Below are positions 54,508-62,880 of a stretch of 64,000 nt of DNA, in pieces (within the stretch, counting starts at the first letter, position 1; each line of letters starts with the position of its first letter). The notes under the pieces were generated by a model. The model was not told the origin of the DNA, did not search any database, and saw only the letters and a program-made list of their open reading frames with translations. The translations under genes were made by a program, and so were the position numbers. Location of the stretch: positions 3,030,001 through 3,094,000 of the forward strand of contig NZ_CP066356.1 in NCBI RefSeq assembly GCF_023278185.1, read 5' to 3'. This DNA is from Bradyrhizobium elkanii USDA 76. Lineage in GTDB: Bacteria > Pseudomonadota > Alphaproteobacteria > Rhizobiales > Xanthobacteraceae.

Positions 54508-54585
54508 GAACGAAGAGCAAGACTCGGACAAATCATGTCGCGAGAACGCGGATGTGTGACTCACAAGCGGCGCCACAAACTCAGC

Positions 54586-54698
54586 GTCGTCCCGGCGAAA
54601 GCCGGGACCCATAACCCCAAATGCTGCTTGTTGCGCGATGTTGGAACGACGGTCCCGTCACAACTTCCGTCGCGGCGTATGGGTCCCCTGCTTTCGCT
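54586..54698. repeat. Palindromic repeat interrupted by the IS element
   Basis: Left arm GTCGTCCCGGCGAAAG...CCGGGACCCATA (54586-54613) pairs with TATGGGTCCCCTGCTTTCGCT (54678-54698) continued by GGGACGAC (56196-56203) beyond the IS. Removing the IS and one target copy restores a single long palindrome of a type common in Bradyrhizobium. Confidence 0.7.
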
Positions 54699-56184
54699 CT
54701 AGGGCATGCACATATTTGGTGCGGCGGATTGACTCGGGATGGAGACAGGGGATTCCAGAATCGGCGATCCGTGTGATTTCTATTGCGACGCTCCAGGTTG
54801 GACGGGGGTGTCGGGTGTTGTTACGAATTGACTGGACGTTAGGACGGTTCGGGGATCGTCGTCTCGATAAAGGGGGGCGGCGCTCGTCGAACGCATGGTT
54901 GCGGGCAAGACGGTCTGCCTGCGGCGGCTTTCCAGGGGTGATCGTGCGCTGGAGGTGCGGTTCAACCGCTTTCTCGGCCACGACAAGGTGACGGCGGAGC
55001 GGATCATCGAAAGCTGGGGCGACAGCACGGTTGCCGCGGTAGAGGGCCGCCATGTGCTGGCGATCCAGGACACCAGCGAGATCCACTTCAACACCACGCC
55101 GCAACGCCGGCGCGGGCTCGGCGAAATCGGCAAGGGCAATAACCACGGCGTGCTGCTGCATCCGCTGCTGGCCGTGGATGCCGACGATGGCAGCTGTCTT
55201 GGACTTTTGAGTGGGCAGGTATGGACGCGCCAGGGGCGTCGCACCACGACGCATGACGCACGTGACTTGTCTGACAAGGAATCGCAACGCTGGATATCCA
55301 CCGCCATTGCGGCCAAGCCGCTGCTCACCGCTGCCGGAACGGTGACGGTCCTCGGTGATCGCGAGAGCGATATCTTTGCCCTTTATGCCAGCTCGGCCGA
55401 GCAGCACTTCCATGTCATCGCGCGCAGCATGCATGATCGCAAGCTTGCCGACCGCACCGGCCTGTATGAGGCCACCGACGCCATGCCTGTGGTGGATCGG
55501 AGGGCGATCCAACTGCCTGCGCGCGCGGCGCGACCGGCACGTCAGGCCCATCTCGAACTCCGCTTTGGCGCAATCGAGCTTGCCCGCCCGCAGAGCAAGT
55601 TCCTGCGCCATTTGCCGAAAAGCTTGCCGCTGGCGGTGGTCGACGTGTGCGAGATCAATGCCGGGCCCGGCGCAGAGCCGCTGCACTGGCGTCTGATCAC
55701 CTCTCACGAGATCGCCACCGTCGACGACGCCTGGCGTATCGTCGAATGGTACAAGCAGCGCTGGATCATCGAGCAGTTCTTCCGCGTCCTGAAGACGCAG
55801 GGCCTCAAGCTCGAAGACAGCCAGATCGGAACCGCCGATCGTCTCCTCAAACTGGTCGCTATCGCCGCCAAGGCAGCCGTCATCACCATCCAGCTTCTGC
55901 AAGCGCGCGATGGCGGTCAGCAGCCCATTCGCGTTGCCTTCAACGACAACGAGATCAACGCGCTTGCCGCCCTCAACCGGCAACTCGAGGCCAGGAGCAA
56001 GCGACTGAAAAACCCACATCCGCCCGACAGCCTCACCTGGGCAGCCTGGATCATCGGCCGCCTTGGCGGTTGGGACGGCTACCCGTCGTCTAAACCTCCA
56101 GGCCCCATCACCTTCAAAAATGGCCTCGAATACTTCCTGGCCGTCGCAGCAGGATGGAGCCTCAGAGATATGTGCATGCCCTAG
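54699..56184 (+). mobile_element. IS4/Tn5-like insertion sequence, 1486 bp
   Basis: Perfect 17-bp terminal inverted repeats: CTAGGGCATGCACATAT (54699-54715) and ATATGTGCATGCCCTAG (56168-56184). The 11-bp sequence CTGCTTTCGCT flanks both sides (54688-54698 and 56185-56195) as target duplication, a size usual for the IS4 family. One transposase gene fills the element, and the right repeat encodes its last residues and stop. The intact ends and duplication indicate a recent insertion. Confidence 0.93.
54815..56184 (+). CDS. IS4/Tn5-type transposase with apparent frameshift near the N-terminus
   Basis: From the ATG at 54895 the frame gives 429 residues with an intact DDE set: D in AIQDTSEIHF, D in VLGDRESDIF and the YREK motif YKQRWIIEQFFRVLK. 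The usual N-terminal segment WTLGRFGDRRLDKGG is encoded just upstream from GTG 54815 in another frame. The two join at a run of six G (54872-54877): one extra G, or a -1 slip there, would fuse them. Either it is a broken copy or the product needs frameshifting. The stop TAG is the last triplet of the IS. Confidence 0.85.
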
Positions 56185-56480
56185 CTGCTTTCGCTGGGAC
56201 GACAGCCGGCAAGAAACGCGCAGCATTCGCGCCCGGCGAACCCGCCATTGCCAAACCTCGCATTGACCTCATCGCCGTGGCCGGGCACAGCGTGCGGGCG
56301 GTGTCATTGAACGGTCGCAAGAGCCGAAAGGGATACCGTCGCAGCGAATTTTTGCAGTGCAGCAATGGCGCAATTAGCCCCTTCTAAAGGGGCAATGGCA
56401 ATCGTCGTTGCTTGTCTGTAATGGTGCGACCGGATGTGCCCGGGGCCGGTATTCGTGCTCCGCAATACGCGGGAGGAAAC
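56185..56480. other. Gap between the IS and the TRAP genes
   Basis: It starts with the right target duplication (56185-56195) and the end of the interrupted palindrome. GCCCCTT-CTA-AAGGGGC (56377-56393) is a perfect 7-bp hairpin, about 90 bp upstream of the TRAP binding protein, and may be an operator or terminator. No gene is supported. GGGAGGAAAC at the end is the next gene's ribosome site. Confidence 0.45.
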
Positions 56481-57485
56481 ATGCGTAAATTCATTCTGGC
56501 TGCGGCGTCGATCGCTGCGCTGACTTTCGTAGGACCGGCGTCGGCGCAGTCGCCGATCGTCATCAAATTCAGCCACGTGGTGGCCACCAACACGCCGAAG
56601 GGGCAGGCGGCCGAGAAGTTCAAGGAGCTGGCCGAGAAGTACACCGGCGGCAAGGTGAAGGTCGAGGTCTATCCGAACTCGCAACTCTACAAGGATAAGG
56701 AAGAGCTCGAGGCGCTGCAGCTCGGCGCCGTTCAGATGCTGGCGCCGTCCAACTCCAAGTTCGGCCCGATCGGCGTGAAGGAATTCGAAGTCTTCGATCT
56801 GCCCTACATCCTGCCCGACCTGAAGACGCTGCGGAAGGTCACCGACGGCCCACTGGGCGCCAAGCTGCTCAAGAAGCTGGATTCCAAGGGCATGACCGGC
56901 CTTGCCTATTGGGACAACGGATTCAAGCAGATGAGCGCGAACAAGAAGCTGGTCGCGCCTGCCGACTACAAGGGGCTCAAGTTCCGCATCCAATCGTCCA
57001 AGGTCCTGGAAGCCCAGTTCCGCTCGCTCGGCGCGATTCCACAGGTCATGGCGTTCTCGGAAGTCTACCAGGCACTGCAGACCGGCGTGGTGGATGGCCA
57101 GGAGAACACCTGGTCGAACATCTACACCCAGAAGATGCATGAGGTGCAGAAGTACATCACCGAGACCAACCACGGCTATATCGGCTACGTCGTGGTCGTG
57201 AACAAGAAGTTCTGGGACGAACTGCCGGCCGATATCCGTGAGCCGCTCTCCAAGGCGATGAAGGAAGCCACCGAGTTCGGCAACAGCCAGTCGGCCAAGG
57301 AGAACGAGGACGCGCTGGCCGAGATCAAGAAGAGCGGCAAGAGCGAGATCGTCAAGCTGACGCCGGAACAGGACGAGGCGATGCGCAAGGCGATGATGCC
57401 GGTCTACAAGGACGTCGCCTCACGTGTCGGCCAGCCCTTGATCGACGAGTTCCTGAAGGAAACGGGCCGCGGCCCGATGAACTGA
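56481..57485 (+). CDS. TRAP transporter substrate-binding protein (DctP-type)
   Basis: 334-residue periplasmic protein: signal peptide MRKFILAAASIAALTFVGPASAQ, then VIKFSHVVATNTPKGQAAEKFKELAEKYTGGKVKVEVYPNSQL, the classic DctP beginning, and the Arg of the carboxylate clamp in KGLKFRIQSSKV near residue 170. It binds a C4-dicarboxylate or other organic acid for the two membrane subunits that follow. GGGAGG is 4 nt before the ATG. Confidence 0.93.
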   Translation: MRKFILAAASIAALTFVGPASAQSPIVIKFSHVVATNTPKGQAAEKFKELAEKYTGGKVKVEVYPNSQLYKDKEELEALQLGAVQMLAPSNSKFGPIGVKEFEVFDLPYILPDLKTLRKVTDGPLGAKLLKKLDSKGMTGLAYWDNGFKQMSANKKLVAPADYKGLKFRIQSSKVLEAQFRSLGAIPQVMAFSEVYQALQTGVVDGQENTWSNIYTQKMHEVQKYITETNHGYIGYVVVVNKKFWDELPADIREPLSKAMKEATEFGNSQSAKENEDALAEIKKSGKSEIVKLTPEQDEAMRKAMMPVYKDVASRVGQPLIDEFLKETGRGPMN

Positions 57486-57586
57486 GCGGACGTCATAGAC
57501 CGCAAATGAGATGGAGCCAGCGGCCGGAACGGCCGCTGCAGGGGCCACGGCGCGGCGTATCCGCCCGACCGTGAGGGGGAGCTTTG

Positions 57587-58162
57587 ATGCTGCTGCGTAT
57601 TCTTGACCGGCTCGAAGAGATACTGATCGCGACATTGATGGCGGCAGCGACGTTGCTGATCTTCGTCGCCGTCATGCATCGTTACCTGATCGGCATCCCT
57701 CTGCTTTATCCGATCCTGTTTCCGATCAACCTGTCCTGGGCGCAGGAGCTCTGCATCTACATGTTCGTATGGGTCGCCAAGTTTGGCGCCGCGTACGGCG
57801 TGCGCACCGGCATCCATGTCGGCGTCGATGTTGTCGTCAATCAGCTCAAATCGCCGTGGAAGAACACGGTCATCCTGTTCGGCTTGCTTTGCGGCGCGTT
57901 TTTCACGGTGGTAATCGGCACCATGGGCGCCAAGTTCGTTTGGGGTCTGATGCACACCGACCAGGTCTCGCCGGATCTCGAAATCCCGAGTTGGATCGTC
58001 TATCTCTGCATTCCACTCGGCTCCTATTTGATGTGCTTCCGCTTTCTGCAAGTCGCGTACGTCTATTTCCGCACCGGCGACCTGCCGCATCATGACCATG
58101 CCCGTGTCGAGGGCGTTGAGGTCGATGGGCCAGGTGTTGGCGCCGCGGAGGTAACGCGATGA
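57587..58162 (+). CDS. TRAP transporter small permease (DctQ-type)
   Basis: 191-residue membrane protein with four helices (LIATLMAAATLLIFVAV, ELCIYMFVWVAKFGAAYGV, VILFGLLCGAFFTVVIG, IVYLCIPLGSYLMCFRFL). The ATG at 57587 is preceded by GAGGGGGAGC; TTG three bases earlier is the alternative. It overlaps the large permease by 4 nt (ATGA), so translation is coupled. Confidence 0.9.
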   Translation: MLLRILDRLEEILIATLMAAATLLIFVAVMHRYLIGIPLLYPILFPINLSWAQELCIYMFVWVAKFGAAYGVRTGIHVGVDVVVNQLKSPWKNTVILFGLLCGAFFTVVIGTMGAKFVWGLMHTDQVSPDLEIPSWIVYLCIPLGSYLMCFRFLQVAYVYFRTGDLPHHDHARVEGVEVDGPGVGAAEVTR

Positions 58163-59484
58163 CCAGCCTCATCATCTTCGGCCTCCTGATCGCGCTGATG
58201 CTGACGGGCATGCCGATTTCGATCGCGCTCGGCCTCACCGTGCTCACCTTCATCTACACGATGACCAACGTGCCGACGGAGTCGGTCGCGCTGAAGCTGT
58301 TTACCGGCATCGACAATTTCGAGATCATGGCAATCCCGTTCTTCATCCTCGCGGGCAATTTCCTGACCCATGGCGGAGTAGCGCGGCGAATGATCAACTT
58401 CGCCACCTCCATGGTCGGACACTGGTATGGCGGGCTGGGACTTGCCGGCGTGATGGCCTGCGCGCTGTTCGCCGCGGTGTCGGGATCTTCGCCCGCGACG
58501 GTGATCGCGATCGGCTCAATCATGATGCCGGCGATGGTCAAGCAGGGATTTCCCAAGCGCTTCGGCGCCGGCGTCATCACTACGTCGGGCGCACTCGGCA
58601 TCCTGATCCCGCCCTCGATCGTGATGGTGATCTATTGCGTCGCCACCGGCGGCAGTATCGCGCTTGATCCCGCCGGCCACCGGGTGTCGTCTGCGTCGGT
58701 CGGGCAGATGTTCATCGCCGGCGTGATACCCGGCCTGATGCTTGCGACGCTGCTCGGGCTGACTACTTTCTACCGCGCCTGGCGCAACGACTACCCGCGA
58801 CTGCCGAAGGCGAGCTGGGCGGAGCGGATCACCGCCTTCCGCAAATGCGTGTGGGGACTGTTGCTGATCCTGATCGTGCTGGGTGGCATCTATACTGGCA
58901 TGTTCACGCCGACCGAGGCGGCCGCGATCAGCGCGGTGTATGCGTTCGTCATCGCCGTGTTCGTCTACCGCGACATGTCACTGAAGGACGTCCCGAAGGT
59001 GCTGCTCGGCTCGGCCAACATGAGCGCGATGATCCTCTACATCATCACCAATGCAGTGCTGTTCTCGTTCCTGATGGCGAACGAGAACATTCCGCAGCAA
59101 ATCGCAACCTGGATCACTTCGGTCGGTGTCGACTGGATCGTGTTCCTGCTGATCGTCAACGTACTGCTGTTGATCGCCGGTAACGTGATGGAGGCGTCCT
59201 CGATTGTGCTGATCATGGCGCCGATCCTGTTTCCGGTGGCGGTCAAGCTCGGCATCCATCCGGTGCATCTCGGTATCCTGATGGTGGTAAACATGGAGGT
59301 CGGCATGTGCCATCCGCCGGTCGGTCTCAACCTCTATGTTGCATCCGGCATTGCCAAGATGGGGATCACCGAGCTGACGATCGCGGTATGGCCGTGGCTG
59401 CTGACGATGCTGATCTTCCTCGGCGTCGTGACCTACGTGCCGGAGATCTCGCTGTGGCTGCCGCGCCTGCTCGGAATGCTCTAG
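58159..59484 (+). CDS. TRAP transporter large permease (DctM-type)
   Basis: 441-residue membrane subunit with about twelve helices. MPISIALGLTVLTF, then AIPFFILAGNFLTHGGVARRMINF and GSSPATVIAIGSIMMPAM are DctM hallmarks; MCHPPVGLNLYVASGIAKM occurs near the C-terminus. With DctP and DctQ it forms a complete sodium-driven importer. The stop is followed by an unrelated Spy-like gene after 162 bp. Confidence 0.92.
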   Translation: MTSLIIFGLLIALMLTGMPISIALGLTVLTFIYTMTNVPTESVALKLFTGIDNFEIMAIPFFILAGNFLTHGGVARRMINFATSMVGHWYGGLGLAGVMACALFAAVSGSSPATVIAIGSIMMPAMVKQGFPKRFGAGVITTSGALGILIPPSIVMVIYCVATGGSIALDPAGHRVSSASVGQMFIAGVIPGLMLATLLGLTTFYRAWRNDYPRLPKASWAERITAFRKCVWGLLLILIVLGGIYTGMFTPTEAAAISAVYAFVIAVFVYRDMSLKDVPKVLLGSANMSAMILYIITNAVLFSFLMANENIPQQIATWITSVGVDWIVFLLIVNVLLLIAGNVMEASSIVLIMAPILFPVAVKLGIHPVHLGILMVVNMEVGMCHPPVGLNLYVASGIAKMGITELTIAVWPWLLTMLIFLGVVTYVPEISLWLPRLLGML

Positions 59485-59646
59485 CGCAAACAACAGACAT
59501 CCAAAGCGCGACCTCGCGCCGTGGATGTTTCTGCGGTGCAATGAAAGCGGATTACATCTTGGTAACAGAGCTCTCTCTGTCCAATCCGTAAGTTGAAGGC
59601 GCGGGCGGGCGGCATCATCTTCGAGCAACCTTCAAAGGAGGTTCGT

Positions 59647-60237
59647 ATGAAGAAAGTTCTGCTCGCCGGTATCGCGGCGCTCACGATTGCCGGTTCGACC
59701 GCGGTCTATGCCCAGCATCGTCCCTGGTTCCACGGCCATATGCGGATGAGCCCCGAGGATCGGGCCGCCTTCCTCGACGCGCGGATCGCTGCCGTCCACG
59801 CCGGGCTGAAGCTCAACGCCGATCAGGAGAAGCTGTGGCCGCCGGTTGAGGCCGCGGTGCGCGACTTCGCCAAGATGCGGCTCGATCGCGCCAACGCGCG
59901 CATGGCTGCCGAGAAGACCGATGCGGACAGGTCGCAGAAGCCGGACGATCCGGTCGCCCGCCTGCGCGAGCGCGCCGACAACATGGCGTCGACCGCGACG
60001 TCGCTGAAGAAGATCGCCGACGCCGCCGACCCGCTCTACAAGACGCTTGACGACAACCAGAAGCGGCGGCTGAGCATGCTGACCCATATGGAAGGGCGCG
60101 GCTTCGGGGCCGAAGGCTGGCGCCGCCACCGCCTCGAGCGCGGTATGGACCGCTGGGAGCACGGCGGCCGCGGCTTCGATCACGACCGTTTCGACCGCGA
60201 CGACGGCCCTGATCAGGACCGCTCCGGCCGGCTCTAA
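59647..60237 (+). CDS. Spy/CpxP-like periplasmic protein
   Basis: 196 residues: signal peptide (VLLAGIAALTIAGSTAVYAQ), then an LTxxQ-type helix region (LKLNADQEKLWPPVEAAVRDFAKM near residue 55, LDDNQKRRLSMLTHM near residue 135), and a long His/Arg/Asp/Gly-rich tail (HRLERGMDRWEHGGRGFDHDRFDRDD...). It belongs to the Spy/CpxP family of envelope stress chaperones; the charged tail could bind metals. AAAGGAGG precedes the ATG at 59647. It is followed by a terminator and tRNA-Lys. Confidence 0.82.
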   Translation: MKKVLLAGIAALTIAGSTAVYAQHRPWFHGHMRMSPEDRAAFLDARIAAVHAGLKLNADQEKLWPPVEAAVRDFAKMRLDRANARMAAEKTDADRSQKPDDPVARLRERADNMASTATSLKKIADAADPLYKTLDDNQKRRLSMLTHMEGRGFGAEGWRRHRLERGMDRWEHGGRGFDHDRFDRDDGPDQDRSGRL

Positions 60238-60270
60238 GCGCCGTCCGCCGGCACCCTCGCCAAGCCCATG

Positions 60271-60297
60271 AAAGGCCGCCGGATTCCGGCGGCCTTT
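60271..60297 (+). terminator. Terminator of the Spy-like gene
   Basis: AAAGGCCGCCGG-ATT-CCGGCGGCCTTT, a perfect 12-bp stem 33 nt after the stop, with A and T at its ends but no further T tract. Confidence 0.75.
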
Positions 60298-60412
60298 CGG
60301 CTGTCGGGAGGAGGCGCAAAAGTCGGGAAAACTTGCGCGAGCTTGCTGGACATCGGGGAATCGCTTTGCTAAACGACCGCTCTCTTGCGAGGGTCATTTC
60401 CGGACAAGTTCC

Positions 60413-60488
<76 letters not shown>

Positions 60489-61049
60489 TGAATTCCTCAG
60501 CAAAATCAAGCGCATAGCGTCTCATCCACGAAGCACGGAGTGTGAACGTTTAAGCGCATTTTGGAGCCATTTAGACGCCCACGTGCGGCAAACGTTCTTC
60601 GGAACTGGTAGGCGGTGCGATTCACCTCCTTAGGCGCGAGCGGGGCTAATCGAGCACTCGGCTTTGTGTCGGGTTCTACGACGCCTAGTCGATATCCTCG
60701 GAGCTATTGCACTCGCATCGCATCCCCCTCCACACATGCAGCCGTGAGGATCTTTCGTCCAGGAGCGGATCTAGCGGGCGCCTCGACGATCATCGGATGG
60801 CGGTAGGTTAAATCGAGACCAGCCTTCGATCGCACCTGCACAGCTTTTCGTGCATCTGCTTACCTCCAACGTCACATGAATGCTGTGGTGTCTGCTCCCA
60901 AATTTGAACCCATCCAAGCCAATGACCCTAGTTAAGGCGCTTGCGGAGGTTCCTCGGCATTCTTGCATTTGCGCGGGTATCCGAGATTAACCCGACCTTA
61001 GTTGTGCTGATGATCTAACGCTTGTGAAATCGAGGGAGAGGTTCCTCCC
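60489..61049. other. Non-coding stretch downstream of tRNA-Lys
   Basis: No supported gene. Composition is somewhat more AT-rich than the surroundings. Short frames (60615-60806 plus, 60771-60968 minus) lack ribosome sites and family features. No duplicate of the tRNA 3' end (a sign of an integrated island) was found in the rest of the window, and no integrase gene. The end carries GGGAGAGG, the ribosome site of the next gene. Confidence 0.5.
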
Positions 61050-61454
61050 ATGCTCAAAGACGGAACTTATGCGGCGTGGTTCAAGACGCCGCTGGGCGAA
61101 GGCACCGGCATCGCTCATGTAGCCGACGGAAAAATCTGGGGCCGCGATAGCATCATGTCCTACAGCGGCTCTGTCGAAATTGACGAGGATCGCTTCACCG
61201 CCATCGTAACACTCAAGAGGCACACCCAAGGGCACGCAACGGTGTTCGGCGCCGACGACTTGACGCTTCGGCTTGAGGGAACGTGCCCCGGGAAAATAGC
61301 TACGTACGTGGGGACGGCGGATCAAGTGCCGGGAGTGCTTCTTGAGGGAAGGCTCATCCTCAGCGAGCAGCAGCCGCCTGCGCCAAAGGCGATCGTGCCG
61401 ATACCAAAATTCGATCCTGCTAAGCTCCCGAAACTGCCGAAGCGATCCCGTTGA
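61050..61454 (+). CDS. GrlR-like regulatory domain protein
   Basis: 134-residue cytoplasmic protein. LKDGTYAAWFKTPLGEGTGIAHVADGKIWG and YSGSVEIDEDRFTAIVTLKRH form the lipocalin-like beta barrel of GrlR, which in enteropathogens binds a partner activator. A Pro-rich C-terminal tail (KAIVPIPKFDPAKLPKLPKR) follows. No GrlA-like partner is near. GGGAGAGG lies about 10 nt before the ATG. In rhizobia these genes are scattered and uncharacterised. Confidence 0.7.
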   Translation: MLKDGTYAAWFKTPLGEGTGIAHVADGKIWGRDSIMSYSGSVEIDEDRFTAIVTLKRHTQGHATVFGADDLTLRLEGTCPGKIATYVGTADQVPGVLLEGRLILSEQQPPAPKAIVPIPKFDPAKLPKLPKRSR

Positions 61455-61612
61455 TTTCGCCGCGTTGTCAGTCTCGGGCCATGGCGACGAACGGAACCCG
61501 CAACGTTGCGCGATCGATTTGCGATGCCCGCAAGGATACGGGTGCGTTAACCAGTCATTAACCATGCAACGATAGCGTCCGACTGGGCAGGGGCAACGCG
61601 ACGAGGTTGCCC

Positions 61613-62140
61613 ATGGGTAAATGTTTCCGTCGCCGCGCCGGGCTGCCATCAACGGCCTTGGCGGGCGGGCTTGTGATCGCTGTGGCGAGCTTGGCGCCAC
61701 AACTTGCCCGTGCGGCAACCGCGACGGGTCAGTTCAATGTCACGATCACAATTCAATCCAACTGCGTCGTGCAGTCAGCGACTGACCTTGCCTTCGGATC
61801 GCAGGGCGTCCTCAGCGCGAACGTCGATGCCCAGAGCACGATCTCCGTCCAGTGCACGAACACGACGCCCTATACCGTCGGCATCAGTGCCGGAAACGGC
61901 GCCGGGGCGACGACTGCCGCGCGCAAGATGACCGGGACGGCAGCCGCGACCGTCACCTATTCGGTGTACCGTGATGCCGCGCGCAGCTTGGTCTGGGGCA
62001 CCACAATCGGCACGGACACCCTAGCCGGCATCGGAAACGGCAATCCTCAACCGATCACGGTTTACGGGCGCGTCCCGCCTCAAGCGACACCGGCAGCCGG
62101 CGGATACAGCGACACGCTGACGGTTACCGTCACCTACTAA
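61613..62140 (+). CDS. Csu-type fimbrial major subunit / spore coat U domain protein
   Basis: 175-residue secreted subunit. A signal peptide (LAGGLVIAVASLAPQLARAA) precedes an SCPU domain: TGQFNVTITIQSNCVVQSATDLAFG at the front, ISVQCTNTTPYTVGISAG, and an ending GYSDTLTVTVTY that supplies a donor-strand-like beta strand. Such proteins form the rod of archaic chaperone-usher pili. GAGG is 7 nt before the ATG. The chaperone starts 11 nt after its stop. Confidence 0.87.
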   Translation: MGKCFRRRAGLPSTALAGGLVIAVASLAPQLARAATATGQFNVTITIQSNCVVQSATDLAFGSQGVLSANVDAQSTISVQCTNTTPYTVGISAGNGAGATTAARKMTGTAAATVTYSVYRDAARSLVWGTTIGTDTLAGIGNGNPQPITVYGRVPPQATPAAGGYSDTLTVTVTY

Positions 62141-62151
62141 CGGAAGCACCT

Positions 62152-62880
62152 ATGCCTGCACTGCTTGCCCGCGTGAGCGGGATCGCGTTCGCTTGCCTAT
62201 TTGCTACCCGGGTAGAGGCAGCATCGCTGCGCGTGGCGCCGACCACTCTCGACTTGCTGATGCCCGACAGCGCGGCGACCCTCAACCTGCGCAACGAAGA
62301 CAGCCGCCCGATCAACGTGCAAATCCGGGTGTTCCGCTGGACCCAGAGCGGCGGCGCGGATCGCCTTGAGCCGACCACCGATGTCGTGGCCAGTCCGCCA
62401 AGCCAGACTTTGGGACCGAACGCCGATTACGTGGTCCGTGTCGTGCGTGTCAGCAAGGAACCTGTCGTCGGCGAGGAGAGCTATCGAGTAGTGGTCGATG
62501 AGCTTCCCGATCCGGCGCGGCGCCGACCGGGCATTGTCAATCTCGTGCTGCGCTATTCGGTACCGGTTTTCTTTCGTGGTCCTGACGCGCGACCGGGGCA
62601 AGTGTCCTGGACCGTCGGACGAAGCGGTAATGCACTCGCAGTGACGGCGAAGAATGCCGGTCAGCAACGGCTCAAAATCGCGGACCTCAAGCTGATCGAC
62701 GGCGCAGGGAAGAGTGTCACGCTCGGCAAAGGGCTTGTCGGCTATGTGCTGGGCAACGCGACCATGCAATGGTCATTTCCGGCCCATGGCACGAGCTTGT
62801 CGAGCCATGCCGTAACCCTTTCCGCTCAGAGCGACGCCGGGCAGATCAATGCGACGGCTGCGGTTCAGGCCGGGCGTTGA
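62152..62880 (+). CDS. Periplasmic fimbrial chaperone (Csu/PapD-like)
   Basis: 242 residues. A signal peptide, then ASLRVAPTTLDLLMPDSAATLNLRNEDSRPINVQIRVFRW, and the PapD-fold strand motif RRPGIVNLVLRYSVPVFFRGP near residue 125. It holds subunits such as the SCPU protein until they reach the usher. It overlaps the usher start by 32 nt. Confidence 0.9.
   Translation: MPALLARVSGIAFACLFATRVEAASLRVAPTTLDLLMPDSAATLNLRNEDSRPINVQIRVFRWTQSGGADRLEPTTDVVASPPSQTLGPNADYVVRVVRVSKEPVVGEESYRVVVDELPDPARRRPGIVNLVLRYSVPVFFRGPDARPGQVSWTVGRSGNALAVTAKNAGQQRLKIADLKLIDGAGKSVTLGKGLVGYVLGNATMQWSFPAHGTSLSSHAVTLSAQSDAGQINATAAVQAGR

Noticed and set aside
60615..60968. Small frames in the gap after tRNA-Lys
   Set aside because: They lack ribosome sites and conserved features, and the plus and minus frames are of similar quality.
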